Source: Achromobacter sp. MYb9 (GTDB lineage: Bacteria; Pseudomonadota; Gammaproteobacteria; Burkholderiales; Burkholderiaceae_B). Taken from it: a DNA stretch of 64,000 nucleotides. Below the pieces are notes generated by a model that made no database searches, was not told the origin of the DNA, and was given only the letters and a program-made list of their open reading frames with translations. The stretch is taken from NCBI RefSeq assembly GCF_002975275.1, contig NZ_PCOQ01000017.1, forward strand, positions 1-64,000, written 5' to 3'. Made by a program: the position numbers and the translations under genes. Positions 17,224 through 26,788 of this stretch are shown piece by piece (position 1 is the first letter of the stretch; each line of letters opens with the position of its first letter).

Positions 17224-19176
17224 ATGGTACAGATCACATTGCCCGATGGTTCGCAGCGCCAATATCCGGGACCGGTAACGGTCGCCGAAGTGGCGCAATC
17301 GATCGGTACGGGCTTGGCCAAGGCCGCCTTGGGCGGCCGCGTGACGGTCGAAGGCGCGGAATCCAAGCTGGTCGACACCAGCTTCCGCATCGAAGGCGAC
17401 GCTCGCCTGGCGATCGTGACCTCCAAGGACGCCGACGGCCTTGACCTGATCCGCCACTCCACGGCCCACTTGCTGGCCTACGCCGTCAAGTCCTTGTTTC
17501 CTGACGCCCAGGTCACCATCGGCCCCGTGATCGACAACGGCTTCTACTACGATTTTTCGTACAAACGCCCGTTCACCCCGGAAGACCTGGCCGCCATCGA
17601 AAAGAAGATGGCCGAATTGGCCAAGAAGGACGAAGTCGTCACGCGCGAAGAATGGTCGCGCGACGACGCCGTCGAATTCTTCAAGGGCATCGGCGAGACC
17701 TACAAGGCCGAGATCATCGCTTCGATTCCCTCGAACGAGCCGCTCAGCCTGTACCGCGAAGGCGATTTCATCGACCTGTGCCGCGGCCCGCACGTGCCGT
17801 CCACGGGCAAGCTGAAAGTCTTCAAGCTGATGAAGGTGGCGGGCGCCTATTGGCGCGGCGACAGCAAGAACGAGATGCTCCAGCGCATCTACGGCACCGC
17901 CTGGGCGACCAAGGAAGACCAGGAAGCCTACCTGCACATGCTGGAAGAGGCCGAACGCCGCGACCATCGCAAGATCGGCCGCGAACTTGATCTGTTCCAC
18001 TTCCAGGACGAAGCGCCGGGCCTGATTTTCTGGCACCCGAAGGGCTGGGCCCTGTGGCAGCAGGTCGAGCAATACATGCGCGCCGTGTACAACAACAACG
18101 GCTACCAGGAAGTCAAAGCGCCGCAGATCCTGGACCTGTCGCTGTGGAAGAAGACGGGTCACTGGGACAATTATCGTGAAAACATGTTCACGACCGAGTC
18201 CGAGAACCGGGTCTATGGCTTGAAGCCGATGAACTGCCCGGGCCATGTGCAGATCTTCAATTCCGGCCTGCATTCCTATCGCGAGCTGCCGCTGCGCTAT
18301 GGCGAATTCGGCCAGTGCCATCGCAACGAACCCTCGGGCTCGCTGCACGGCATGATGCGGGTGCGCGGTTTCACGCAGGATGACGGCCACATTTTCTGTA
18401 CCGAAGAACAGCTTCAGGACGAATGTGCCGACTTCACGGCCCTGCTGCAAAAGGTCTACCGCGACTTCGGCTTCACTGAAGTGCTGTACAAAGTCGCCAC
18501 GCGTCCTGAAAAACGCATCGGCTCGGACGAAGTCTGGGATACGGCCGAACAGGCCCTGATGGAAAGCTTGCGCCGCACGGGCTGCGAATTCGAGATTTCG
18601 CCCGGGGAAGGCGCCTTTTACGGCCCGAAGGTGGAATACACCCTGAAGGACGCCATCGGCCGTCACTGGCAATGCGGTACCATCCAGGTCGACTTCTCCA
18701 TGCCCGTGCGCCTTGGCGCCGAATACGTGGACCAGAATGACCAGCGCCGTCCGCCGGTCATGTTGCACCGTGCCATCCTGGGTTCGCTCGAGCGTTTTAT
18801 CGGTATGCTGATCGAAAACCATGCCGGCGCGATGCCTCCCTGGCTGGCTCCGGTGCAGGCTGTCGTATGCTGCATTTCCGAACCTTCAGCCGATTATGCG
18901 GCTGAAACCACACAAAGCCTGAAAAAACAAGGCTTTAGAGTAGAGTCCGATTTGCGTGGTGAAAAAATCACTCGTAAAATTCGGGAGCACAGCCTGCAAA
19001 AGGTGCCGTACATTCTTGTCGTCGGCGACAAGGAGAAGCAAAACGGCACCGTAGCCGTACGCGGTCTGGGCGGACTGGACCTTGGCGCCATCGCATACGA
19101 CGAGTTCGTCGCGCGATTGTCCGAGGATGTGTCCACCCGTCGCGACGTCAATCAACCTGATAGCAGTGCTGCTTAA
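17224..19176 (+). CDS. thrS: Threonyl-tRNA synthetase
   Basis: The 650-residue class II synthetase has the TGS domain (1-62), the editing domain (HSTAH, His78/His82, and CRGPH near 190), the catalytic core with zinc ligand Cys338 in MNCPGH, and an anticodon-binding domain at the C-terminus. It charges tRNA-Thr and clears mischarged Ser-tRNA. The length is slightly above the usual ~640 because of a polar tail. It is preceded by a probable threonine attenuator and followed after 20 bases by infC. Confidence 0.97.
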   Translation: MVQITLPDGSQRQYPGPVTVAEVAQSIGTGLAKAALGGRVTVEGAESKLVDTSFRIEGDARLAIVTSKDADGLDLIRHSTAHLLAYAVKSLFPDAQVTIGPVIDNGFYYDFSYKRPFTPEDLAAIEKKMAELAKKDEVVTREEWSRDDAVEFFKGIGETYKAEIIASIPSNEPLSLYREGDFIDLCRGPHVPSTGKLKVFKLMKVAGAYWRGDSKNEMLQRIYGTAWATKEDQEAYLHMLEEAERRDHRKIGRELDLFHFQDEAPGLIFWHPKGWALWQQVEQYMRAVYNNNGYQEVKAPQILDLSLWKKTGHWDNYRENMFTTESENRVYGLKPMNCPGHVQIFNSGLHSYRELPLRYGEFGQCHRNEPSGSLHGMMRVRGFTQDDGHIFCTEEQLQDECADFTALLQKVYRDFGFTEVLYKVATRPEKRIGSDEVWDTAEQALMESLRRTGCEFEISPGEGAFYGPKVEYTLKDAIGRHWQCGTIQVDFSMPVRLGAEYVDQNDQRRPPVMLHRAILGSLERFIGMLIENHAGAMPPWLAPVQAVVCCISEPSADYAAETTQSLKKQGFRVESDLRGEKITRKIREHSLQKVPYILVVGDKEKQNGTVAVRGLGGLDLGAIAYDEFVARLSEDVSTRRDVNQPDSSAA

Positions 19177-19196
19177 CATTTCTAGGAGCTTTCAAC

Positions 19197-19751
19197 ATCG
19201 CCACTGAAAAAGCCAATCGCATCAACGGTGAAATCCGCGTCCCCGAGGTGCGCCTGATAGGTCTGGAAGGGGAACAGCTGGGCATCGTCAAGATCGCCGA
19301 CGCGTTCCGTCTTTCCGAGCAAAGCGACGTGGATCTGGTGGAAATCGCGCCGAACGCCGAGCCGCCGGTCTGCCGTTTGATGGACTACGGTAAGTTCAAG
19401 TACCAAGAGCAGAAGCGTCAAGCCGAAGCTCGTTCCAAGCAGAAGGTCATCCAGGTCAAGGAAGTCAAATTCCGTCCGGCCACCGACGAGGGCGACTACC
19501 AGGTCAAGCTGCGCAATTTGCGCCGCTTCCTCGAAGAGGGCGACAAGGCCAAGGTGACGCTGCGCTTCCGTGGCCGCGAAATGGCCCACCAGGAACTTGG
19601 TATGCGCGTGCTTGAACGTGTGCGTGACGATCTGCTGGAACTTGCCCAGGTCGAAGCCATGCCGAAGCTCGAAGGCCGTCAGATGGTCATGGTGCTGGCG
19701 CCCAAGAAGAAGGCCGTGCCCGCTGCGGGCAAGCCTGAGTCGGCGGCGTAA
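19197..19751 (+). CDS. infC: Translation initiation factor IF-3, AUC start
   Basis: The protein of about 184 residues starts at ATC 19197, directly behind TAGGAGCT, giving the conserved opening [22 protein letters not shown]. The first AUG/GUG-type codon in frame (GTG 19248) would remove this conserved N-terminal segment. IF-3 binds the 30S subunit, prevents premature joining of 50S and checks start-codon choice. infC genes commonly use a rare start codon (AUU in E. coli), which gives autoregulation because IF-3 discriminates against it. Here infC is not followed by rpmI. Confidence 0.95.
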   Translation: MATEKANRINGEIRVPEVRLIGLEGEQLGIVKIADAFRLSEQSDVDLVEIAPNAEPPVCRLMDYGKFKYQEQKRQAEARSKQKVIQVKEVKFRPATDEGDYQVKLRNLRRFLEEGDKAKVTLRFRGREMAHQELGMRVLERVRDDLLELAQVEAMPKLEGRQMVMVLAPKKKAVPAAGKPESAA

Positions 19752-19797
19752 GTTCCAGCCTTGGCCTTCCCTGGAGGGCTAGGCCGCTTCCCATCCG

Positions 19798-19826
19798 ACC
19801 CGCCGTCCATTGCGTGACCGGCGGGT
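19798..19826 (+). terminator. Hairpin after infC
   Basis: ACCCGCCG (19798-19805) pairs with CGGCGGGT (19819-19826) around a 13-base loop, 47 bases after infC. Only a weak T-rich stretch follows, so it may be a partial terminator. Confidence 0.45.
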
Positions 19827-19857
19827 TCGCTTATTGGGCGGCTCTGCGCTACGATGT

Positions 19858-19889
19858 AAAAAAGCCGCCTTCCCACTAGGGAAGGCGGC
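19858..19889 (-). terminator. Strong intrinsic terminator facing the minus strand, upstream of gshB
   Basis: GCCGCCTTCCC (19864-19874) and GGGAAGGCGGC (19879-19889) form a perfect 11-bp stem with loop ACTA. The T-run is on the minus strand (six A at 19858-19863 on the plus strand), so it would stop leftward transcription although both neighbouring genes point right. On the plus strand the same hairpin lies 19 bases before the gshB start codon. Confidence 0.7.
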
Positions 19890-19908
19890 GTACGTTCAGG
19901 GTGTCGCG

Positions 19909-20880
19909 ATGCATGTATTGTTCGTTATTGATCCCTTGCCGCTTCTCAAGGCGTACAAGGACAGTTCGGTTGCCATGATGCGTGCCCTCGTGGCGCGCGG
20001 TCACACGCTTAGCGTGGCCATGCAGGGCGACCTCTACATTGAGGCCGGCACGGTCAAGGCCGTCACCACGCCCATCTCGCTGGTGGCGGACGCTGATCTG
20101 CACGGCCACGATTGGTGGACGGAGTCCGCCACGCAAGACCTGCCGCTGGCGGATTTTGGCGCTGTGGTCATGCGCAAAGACCCTCCTTTCGACATGGAAT
20201 ACGTGTATTCCACGCATCTGCTCGAATACGCCGAGGCGCAAGGCGCGCGCGTGTTCAATACCGGCGCCGCCATTCGAAACCATCCTGAAAAACTGGCCAT
20301 CACCGAGATCAGCGAGTTCACCGCCCCGACGCTGGTGACGCGCAACATGGCTCGCCTGAAGGCCTTTCACGACACGCATCATGACGTGATCGTGAAGCCG
20401 CTGGACGGCATGGGCGGCACCGGCGTGTTCCGCTTGCAGCCCAAGGATCCCAACCTGAACGCCATCCTGGAAACGCTGACCGACAACGGCGCGCGCACCA
20501 TCATGGCCCAACGGTATATCCCTGAGATCGTCAACGGTGACAAGCGCATCCTGCTGATCGGCGGCGCGCCCGTTCCGTACTCGCTGGCCCGCATTCCGCT
20601 GGCTGGCGAAACGCGCGGCAACCTGGCCGCGGGCGGCCGTGGCGTCGCACAGGAACTGTCGGCGCGTGACCGCGAAATCGCCGAAGCCGTGGCTCCCAAG
20701 CTTGCCGCCCGCGGTCTGCTGCTGGTCGGCCTGGACGTCATTGGCGACTACGTCACCGAAGTCAACGTCACCAGCCCCACCTGTTTCGTAGAGATTGCCG
20801 AACAGACCGGTTTCGATGTCGCGGGCATGTTCGTCCAGGCGCTAGAAAGCGTCGTGGCGACCACTGCCCGGGCGGCCTGA
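19909..20880 (+). CDS. gshB: Glutathione synthetase
   Basis: The 323-residue ATP-grasp enzyme has the prokaryotic GshB opening MHVLFVIDPLPLLKAYKDSS. It also has the ATP-binding segments VVMRKDPPFDMEY and VKPLDGMGGTGVFR and the C-terminal VTEVNVTSPTCF. It joins gamma-glutamylcysteine and glycine to make glutathione in the cytoplasm. It leads the group gshB, EIIA, HPr, EI, with 17 bases to the EIIA gene. A hairpin immediately upstream may affect translation or stability. Confidence 0.95.
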   Translation: MHVLFVIDPLPLLKAYKDSSVAMMRALVARGHTLSVAMQGDLYIEAGTVKAVTTPISLVADADLHGHDWWTESATQDLPLADFGAVVMRKDPPFDMEYVYSTHLLEYAEAQGARVFNTGAAIRNHPEKLAITEISEFTAPTLVTRNMARLKAFHDTHHDVIVKPLDGMGGTGVFRLQPKDPNLNAILETLTDNGARTIMAQRYIPEIVNGDKRILLIGGAPVPYSLARIPLAGETRGNLAAGGRGVAQELSARDREIAEAVAPKLAARGLLLVGLDVIGDYVTEVNVTSPTCFVEIAEQTGFDVAGMFVQALESVVATTARAA

Positions 20881-20897
20881 TCTCTCTGGAATCCGTC

Positions 20898-21299
20898 ATG
20901 ACCACGGGTATTGTTATCGTCGTGCACGCGCCCCTGGGCGCGGCGATGCGCGAATGCGCCAGCCACGTCATGGGCAACCTTGACGGCATGCTGGCCATTC
21001 ACGATATCCAGCCCGAAGACCGGCCGGACGACCTGGCGCCTGATGTCTTGAAAGACATCCTGGGGCAGGACCACGGCGCCGGCGTGCTGGTGCTGACGGA
21101 CCTGATCGGCGCCACGCCCGCCAATATCTCCAAGCGGGCGGTGGCCGACGCCCAGGCGCAAGGCATCCAGTGCTGCGTGCTGGCGGGCCTGAATACCCCG
21201 ATGCTGCTGCGGGCGCTGACCTACCGCAACTTGCCGTTGGCGGAAACCCGCGAGAAGGCCTTGGCCGGCGGGGTGCAGGGCGTCTTGCGTGTAGACTGA
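20898..21299 (+). CDS. PTS EIIA component, mannose-type
   Basis: The 133-residue protein is an EIIA(Man)-fold domain with the phosphorylated His10 (IVIVVHAPLG) and the LTDLIGATPANI segment. It accepts phosphate from HPr. It is encoded with HPr and EI but no EIIB or EIIC is present, so this PTS probably has a regulatory role rather than sugar transport. The link to gshB is a familiar betaproteobacterial arrangement. Confidence 0.9.
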   Translation: MTTGIVIVVHAPLGAAMRECASHVMGNLDGMLAIHDIQPEDRPDDLAPDVLKDILGQDHGAGVLVLTDLIGATPANISKRAVADAQAQGIQCCVLAGLNTPMLLRALTYRNLPLAETREKALAGGVQGVLRVD

Positions 21300-21415
21300 C
21301 GGGCAGGAATTTGCCCTATTATGTCGGCTGGCAATTCAAGCCGAAAAGCAGTTGGCGGTTTGGCGTTTTGCTGTGATCAACACTGCGGCGTTCATCCGCG
21401 GTCATAATATTTCCT

Positions 21416-21685
21416 ATGCCTACTACAGACATCGTCATCAGCAATAAATTGGGTTTGCATGCGCGGGCGGCCGCCAAGCTGACGCAGCTTGCCAGCAAGT
21501 TCTCAAGCGAGATCTTCATCTCGCGCGGTGCGCAGCGCGTAAACGCCAAGAGCATCATGGGCGTCATGATGCTGGCGGCCGGGCTGGGCGTGACGGTCAA
21601 GCTGGAGGCTTCGGGCGGCGACGCCGAGCAAGCCCTTTCCGAAATCGAAACTCTGTTCGACAGCAAATTCGGTGAGCAGGAATAG
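21416..21685 (+). CDS. ptsH: Phosphocarrier protein HPr
   Basis: The 89-residue protein has the active His15 (KLGLHARAAA) and the regulatory-site Ser46 (NAKSIMGVM). It relays phosphate from EI to EIIA. Conservation around Ser46 leaves open control by an HPr kinase, which occurs in many betaproteobacteria. Its last 14 bases overlap the start of the EI gene. Confidence 0.95.
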   Translation: MPTTDIVISNKLGLHARAAAKLTQLASKFSSEIFISRGAQRVNAKSIMGVMMLAAGLGVTVKLEASGGDAEQALSEIETLFDSKFGEQE

Positions 21686-23498
21686 ACCCCCCCCTGAATC
21701 CGCCGGCCTGAGCGTTGCCCAGGCCGGATCGTCCTCGACCCGGGACCCCGCTTACGACGGATCTGGCGCTGCCAGCCCCGTCGTTTGTCTTTACGGCAAG
21801 GGGGTTGCCAAGGGATACGCCATCGGGCGGGCCGTCGTCATGGGCGCCGCTGCGCTGGAAGTGGCGCACTACCGGATATCTCCGGAAGACGTTCCTTCGG
21901 AAAGTGCCCGCCTGACCGACGCCCTGGACTCGGCGCAGCACGAGCTTCGGCAATTGGCCGACACCTTGCCGGCGGATGCGCCGCGCGAGCTGGGCGCCAT
22001 GCTGAACGTGCACAGTTTGCTGCTGGGCGATCCGTTGCTGGCCGAGCAGACCCTCGCCCTGATCGCCGAGCGCCATTACAACGCCGAATGGGCGTTGACC
22101 ACGCAAGGCCAGATTTTGGGGCAGCAGTTCGACGCCATGGAGGACGAGTACCTGCGCGAGCGCGGGGCCGACGTCCGCCAGGTCATCGAACGCGTGCTGC
22201 ATGTACTGGCCGGCACGTCCGCCATCTTGCCCGACATGTCTCATATGGGCGGCGACGATGCGCTGGTGGTGGTGGCGCACGACATCTCGCCGGCCGACAT
22301 GCTGCGCTTGCGCGGCGGCCGCTTCGCGGCGTTCGTGACCGACCTGGGGGGCCCGACCTCGCATACGGCAATCGTCGCGCGCAGCATGGGCGTGCCTGCC
22401 GTTGTGGCCATGGGCAACGTGCGCGAGCTGGTCCGCGACGGCGACATGTTGATCATCGATGGCGCTGCGGGCGCCGTGGTCGTCAACCCGTCTGACCGCA
22501 TCCTTCAAGAATATCGCCGTCGTCAGGCCGCCTACGCCGACGAACGGGCCGAACTCGGCCTGTTGCGCGACGAGCCCTCGGTCACGCTGGACGGCATCGA
22601 TGTGGTGCTGCACGCGAATATCGAGCTGCCCGACGAGGCTGCGCTGGCGCTGGCCTCGGGGGCGGACGGCATTGGTTTGTTCCGCAGCGAATTCCTGTTC
22701 ATGGGGCGTCCGGACCTGCCCAGCGAAGAAGAGCAGTACGAAGCTTATTCGTCGGTCGTGCGGGTCATGGCCGGCCGGCCCGTCACCATTCGCACACTGG
22801 ATATCGGGTCGGACAAGACGCTGGACGGCGAGGCCACCGTGGCCACCAATCCTGCGCTGGGCCAGCGCGCAATCCGCTACTGCCTGGCGCGTCCGGAAAT
22901 GTTCGCGACGCAGTTGCGCGCCATCTTGCGGGCTTCGGCCCACGGGCCGGTGCGTTTGCTGATCCCGATGATCGCCCACATGCACGAAGTGGTGGCGACC
23001 AAGGCGGCGATCGAGTCCGCCCGGCGCGAGCTTGATGCACGCGGGCAGGCGTATGCGCCACACATGGAAGTCGGCGCCATGGTCGAGGTGCCCGCCATTG
23101 CCATCGCGATCGAGCCCTTCGTCCAGGCGCTGGACTTCCTGTCCATCGGCACCAACGACCTGATTCAGTACACCCTGGCGATCGACCGCGGCGACCATGA
23201 CGTGGCGGCGCTTTACGATCCCCTGCATCCCGCCGTGCTGCGCCTGGTGGCCAACACCATCAATGCAGGCGAGCGTGCAGGCAAGCCAGTGGCGGTCTGC
23301 GGTGAAATGGCGGGCGATTCCCGTATGACCCGCCTGCTGCTGGGCCTGGGTCTGACCGAGTTCTCGATGCACCCGCAACAGTTGCTGGACGTGAAGCGCG
23401 AGGTGCGCCGGGCGCATTCCAACGCGTTGCGGATCAAGGTCGCCACCGCGCTGAACCGCGCCTTGCCGGTGGATCTGGACGCGCTGGATCCGGCCTGA
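21672..23498 (+). CDS. ptsI: PTS enzyme I (phosphoenolpyruvate-protein phosphotransferase)
   Basis: The 608-residue protein has the HPr-binding and swivelling domain with active His231 (GGPTSHTAIVARSMGVPAVV) and the TIM-barrel PEP-binding domain (GADGIGLFRSEFLFMGR, SIGTNDLIQYTLAIDR). It takes phosphate from PEP and passes it to HPr. It begins with GTG inside the 3' end of the HPr gene. About 30 extra N-terminal residues compared with E. coli EI are polar and may indicate a different true start, but no other good start codon is visible before the conserved VVCLYGKGVAKG. Confidence 0.95.
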   Translation: MSRNRPPPESAGLSVAQAGSSSTRDPAYDGSGAASPVVCLYGKGVAKGYAIGRAVVMGAAALEVAHYRISPEDVPSESARLTDALDSAQHELRQLADTLPADAPRELGAMLNVHSLLLGDPLLAEQTLALIAERHYNAEWALTTQGQILGQQFDAMEDEYLRERGADVRQVIERVLHVLAGTSAILPDMSHMGGDDALVVVAHDISPADMLRLRGGRFAAFVTDLGGPTSHTAIVARSMGVPAVVAMGNVRELVRDGDMLIIDGAAGAVVVNPSDRILQEYRRRQAAYADERAELGLLRDEPSVTLDGIDVVLHANIELPDEAALALASGADGIGLFRSEFLFMGRPDLPSEEEQYEAYSSVVRVMAGRPVTIRTLDIGSDKTLDGEATVATNPALGQRAIRYCLARPEMFATQLRAILRASAHGPVRLLIPMIAHMHEVVATKAAIESARRELDARGQAYAPHMEVGAMVEVPAIAIAIEPFVQALDFLSIGTNDLIQYTLAIDRGDHDVAALYDPLHPAVLRLVANTINAGERAGKPVAVCGEMAGDSRMTRLLLGLGLTEFSMHPQQLLDVKREVRRAHSNALRIKVATALNRALPVDLDALDPA

Positions 23499-23537
23499 AC
23501 CAGCGTTGCGCTTCGGCGCCGCCAAGCAGCGGAATGG

Positions 23538-23570
23538 AAAAAGCCCGGACCTTGCGGTCCGGGCTTTTTT
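23538..23570. terminator. Bidirectional terminator between ptsI and amtB
   Basis: AAGCCCGGACC (23541-23551) and GGTCCGGGCTT (23556-23566) form an 11-bp stem, flanked by A on the left and T on the right, serving both convergent genes. Confidence 0.92.
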
Positions 23571-23595
23571 GTCCTTCACAACCCGATTGCTGTGA

Positions 23596-24834
23596 TCAGC
23601 TGTGGTACGCCGATTCGCCGTGGCTCGTGACGTCCAGGCCTTCGCGCTCCTGGTCTTCGGGTACACGCATGCCGCACAGGGCATTGGCGATCTTGTAGGC
23701 AATCCACGCCACCACGCCGGACCAGACGATGGTCAGCAGCACGCCTTCCAGCTGGACCCACAGTTGGTGGGCGATCATGCCGGGCTCGGCCAGGCCGGGG
23801 CCACCCAGGACTTGTGCATTGAACACCCCCGTCAGCAGGGCGCCGACGATACCGCCCACGCCGTGGATGCCGAACACGTCCAGTGCATCATCGGCACGCA
23901 GCAGGCGCTTCAGGCCATTCACGCCCCAGACGCAGACGATACCGGCAACCACGCCGATGATCAGTGCACCCACCGGGCCAACCAGGCCGGCGGCGGGGGT
24001 GATGCCCACCAGGCCGGCAATCGCGCCGGAGGCGGCACCCAGCATCGAGGGCTTGCCCTTGATGGCCCATTCCGTGAACAGCCAGGCCAGGACGGCGCCA
24101 GCAGTCGCGATCATCGTGTTGAAGAAGGCCAGGGTGGCGTTCTCGTTGGCGGCCAGGGCCGAACCCGCGTTGAAGCCGAACCAGCCCACCCACAGCAGGG
24201 CGGCGCCCACGAAGGTCATCGGCAGGTTGTGCGGCTGCATGGCTTCGCGGCCGTAGCCCACGCGCTTGCCCACCACATAGGCGCCCACCAGGCCGGCCAC
24301 ACCGGCGTTGATGTGCACCACGGTGCCGCCGGCGAAGTCCAGCGCGCCCTTGGCATTCAGCAGGCCAGGCGCCGTTTCGGAGGCGAACCACACCATGTGG
24401 GCGATTGGCACGTAGGCAAACGTGAACCAGATCACCGTGAATACCAGCACGGCCGAAAACCGGGCGCGCTCGGCAAAGCTGCCCACGATCAGCGCGCAGG
24501 TGATGCCGGCGAACGTCGCCTGGAACGAGGCGAACAGCAGCTCGGTCAAGGTGTTCGACATGGCGTACTTGCCGTCAGCCGGTGTGAACATGCCAGAGAA
24601 GAAGGCGCGCGACAGGCCGCCGAAGAACGCGTTGCCTTCGGTGAAGGCAAGCGAATAACCGTAGATGAACCAGAGAACCAGGCCCAGCACGAACGTGCAC
24701 AGCACTTGCAGCAACACAGACAGCACGTTCTTGCTGCGTACCAGGCCGCCATAGAACATCGCCAGACCGGGTACGGCCATCATCAATACAAGCAGGGTAG
24801 AGACGAGCAACCAGGAGATATCTGCTTTATCCAT
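23596..24834 (-). CDS. amtB: Ammonium transporter
   Basis: The 412-residue integral membrane protein has eleven membrane segments. The Amt signature segments are MFYGGLVRSKNVLSVLLQ near the N-terminus and FAGGTVVHINAGVAGLV, which includes the pore histidine region. It moves ammonium/ammonia into the cell under nitrogen limitation and is gated by the PII protein encoded just upstream on the same strand (32 bases apart). Unlike E. coli AmtB it shows no evident cleavable signal peptide. Confidence 0.95.
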   Translation of the reverse strand: MDKADISWLLVSTLLVLMMAVPGLAMFYGGLVRSKNVLSVLLQVLCTFVLGLVLWFIYGYSLAFTEGNAFFGGLSRAFFSGMFTPADGKYAMSNTLTELLFASFQATFAGITCALIVGSFAERARFSAVLVFTVIWFTFAYVPIAHMVWFASETAPGLLNAKGALDFAGGTVVHINAGVAGLVGAYVVGKRVGYGREAMQPHNLPMTFVGAALLWVGWFGFNAGSALAANENATLAFFNTMIATAGAVLAWLFTEWAIKGKPSMLGAASGAIAGLVGITPAAGLVGPVGALIIGVVAGIVCVWGVNGLKRLLRADDALDVFGIHGVGGIVGALLTGVFNAQVLGGPGLAEPGMIAHQLWVQLEGVLLTIVWSGVVAWIAYKIANALCGMRVPEDQEREGLDVTSHGESAYHS

Positions 24835-24866
24835 TTTCAGGCTCCAATGAGTCTTTCTTTATTTAT

Positions 24867-25261
<395 letters not shown>

Positions 25262-25313
25262 TGTTGGTGGAACCCGGGTGAGCGGGGGGCAGGCGCTTGA
25301 GTTGTGCCTGTTT

Positions 25314-25328
25314 GCACCAAGACGGTGC
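25314..25328. promoter_or_regulatory. NtrC-type enhancer site
   Basis: GCACC-AAGAC-GGTGC is a perfect inverted repeat with NtrC-site half-sites. Further half-sites, GCACCA (25334-25339) and TGGTGC (25356-25361), lie next to it. The distance to the sigma-54 promoter, about 60-110 bases, suits an enhancer. Confidence 0.75.
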
Positions 25329-25361
25329 TTCATGCACCACGCCACGGCCTCAAATTGGTGC

Positions 25362-25761
25362 GTAACGCGGGGCATCCCGGGCTTGAAACGAAATATGTTT
25401 CAACGCCCCCATTTGTAGCCAGTTGATGCTGGGCGTGTTGCGGTTTGTAGTGGATTGCGAAGCGGGCGCGCACGTTACCTGTTCCAGCACTGCGGGCCGG
25501 ACAGCGTTACGGGCCGTGGGTGTCGAGGAAATGGGAGGCGATTCAGCCGCCCCTATTTTTGGGGTCGGAGCGGCGCAAAAATAGGGATGTGCTTGATACC
25601 GGGGTTTACACGGATACGCTTGTTACGGAGGGGGCACTGAAGAAGAATCAACAACAGCCCATGGCTTATCCAGAAAGAGCCAGGGCGAATCGGGCTGCCG
25701 GAGAGACGTTACCGGTGTGGCGGCCCGCCCAAATAAAAAGCAAGAACGGAAAGAGGGCACC
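25362..25761. other. Rest of the glnK-lipoprotein intergenic region
   Basis: I find no convincing gene in these 400 bases. The only clear structure is the inverted repeat CCCTATTTTTG (25551-25561)/CAAAAATAGGG (25576-25586), an 11-base pairing with a 14-base loop. It could be an operator or a weak terminator. A short frame at 25520-25765 lacks family character. Confidence 0.4.
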
Positions 25762-26172
25762 ATGAATATTCAACGCAAGATGATCGGCATGTTGGTGTTG
25801 GCGGCATCGGTCGGCGTACTGGCCGGCTGCAACAAGAGCGACGAAAAGGCGGCTGCGCCTGCTGCTTCCTCTGCGCCGGCTCCGGCCGCCACGACGCCGG
25901 CACCGACGACGCCCGCGCCTTCCGCGACGACGCCGCCGGCGACGGGCGCCACGGCTTCTGTTCCGGCCGAATGCGAGGCGTATCTGGCCAAGGTCAATGC
26001 TTGCATGGACAAGCTGGGCAGCAGCAACCCGGCGGCTGCCAGCATCAAGCAGCAGCTCGAGTCGGCCAAGTCGCAGTGGGCGGCGATTCCCGACAAGACT
26101 CAATTGGCAGCGCAGTGCAAGCAATCGTCGGACCTGTTCGCGCAATCGGCAACCCAGATGGGTTGCCCGTAA
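25762..26172 (+). CDS. Small lipoprotein of unknown function
   Basis: The 136-residue protein has a lipoprotein signal with lipobox VLAGC (Cys near residue 24), a linker of about 45 residues rich in Ala, Pro and Thr, and a helical C-terminal domain. That domain contains four cysteines (AECEAYLAKVNACMDKL, AAQCKQ and MGCP at the end). The paired cysteines suggest two disulfides in the periplasm. Proteins of this form are widespread small helical lipoproteins without an assigned role. It begins after an AAAGAGGG ribosome-binding site. Confidence 0.82.
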   Translation: MNIQRKMIGMLVLAASVGVLAGCNKSDEKAAAPAASSAPAPAATTPAPTTPAPSATTPPATGATASVPAECEAYLAKVNACMDKLGSSNPAAASIKQQLESAKSQWAAIPDKTQLAAQCKQSSDLFAQSATQMGCP

Positions 26173-26330
26173 CGATGTTGGTAGGGGGTTGCCGCCATGG
26201 CAGCCCGGTTTTCTCCTGTGCTTTGATGGGCGGTCACCGCATGCGGCCCGCCCTCTTTTTTGCCCGTTCGTCCTGCAGCGTGGCGCTTGAAGCACTACAC
26301 TCGAGGCATCAAGAACACCCAGAGGCCGCT

Positions 26331-26582
26331 ATGAATAACCGCACCCAATGGATGGAAGACATCCAGAAAAACATTTCCGACCTGATCGCCCGCAGCCCTG
26401 CGGCTGACGTTGAAAAGAACGTGCGCGCGATGATGGCCCAGGCTTTCACCAAGATGGATCTGGTCACGCGCGAGGAATTCGACGTGCAGGCCGACCTGCT
26501 GGCGCGCACCCGTGCTCGCGTGGACCAGTTGGCGGCGCAGGTGCAGCAGTTGGAAGAGCGCTTGTCGGCATTGGACAAGTAG
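26331..26582 (+). CDS. ubiK: Ubiquinone biosynthesis accessory factor UbiK
   Basis: The 83-residue protein matches the UbiK/YqiC (BMFP) family: an amphipathic N-terminal part, the TREEFDVQADLLARTRARVDQL core and a C-terminal coiled coil (LAAQVQQLEERLSAL). UbiK helps the late, oxygen-dependent ubiquinone synthesis proteins work with membrane lipids. The gene often lies beside glnK-amtB or comM in beta- and gammaproteobacteria, as here. A strong terminator follows it. Confidence 0.9.
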   Translation: MNNRTQWMEDIQKNISDLIARSPAADVEKNVRAMMAQAFTKMDLVTREEFDVQADLLARTRARVDQLAAQVQQLEERLSALDK

Positions 26583-26610
26583 GCTGGCGCCGCTCGGCGC
26601 TGGCACGACG

Positions 26611-26638
26611 ACGACCGCCCGGAGCGGTCGTTTTTTTT
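26611..26638 (+). terminator. Intrinsic terminator after ubiK
   Basis: ACGACCGC (26611-26618) pairs with GCGGTCGT (26624-26631) around CCGGA, followed by seven more T. Confidence 0.9.
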
Positions 26639-26788
26639 GGCCTTCTTTTTTAGTCGTCTCATGTGCCGCGATCATCAACGGAATGATCGTCACGGCGCCT
26701 TGGGTAGCGGTTGTTTTTGTCACGCTCCCGCCTGCGGGCGCGGTGTAATTGCGGATACTGATGCTCTTGTTCCCTTCGGGAGAGCGTC

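Noticed and set aside
21597..23702. 701-residue open frame on the minus strand opposite ptsI
   Set aside because: It is antisense to a well-supported enzyme I gene, has low-complexity His/Arg/Gln/Gly-rich composition and no family character; such frames arise from high GC at third codon positions.
25520..25765. 81-residue frame before the lipoprotein gene
   Set aside because: It has no ribosome-binding site, overlaps the inverted repeat and the lipoprotein start, and has no family character.
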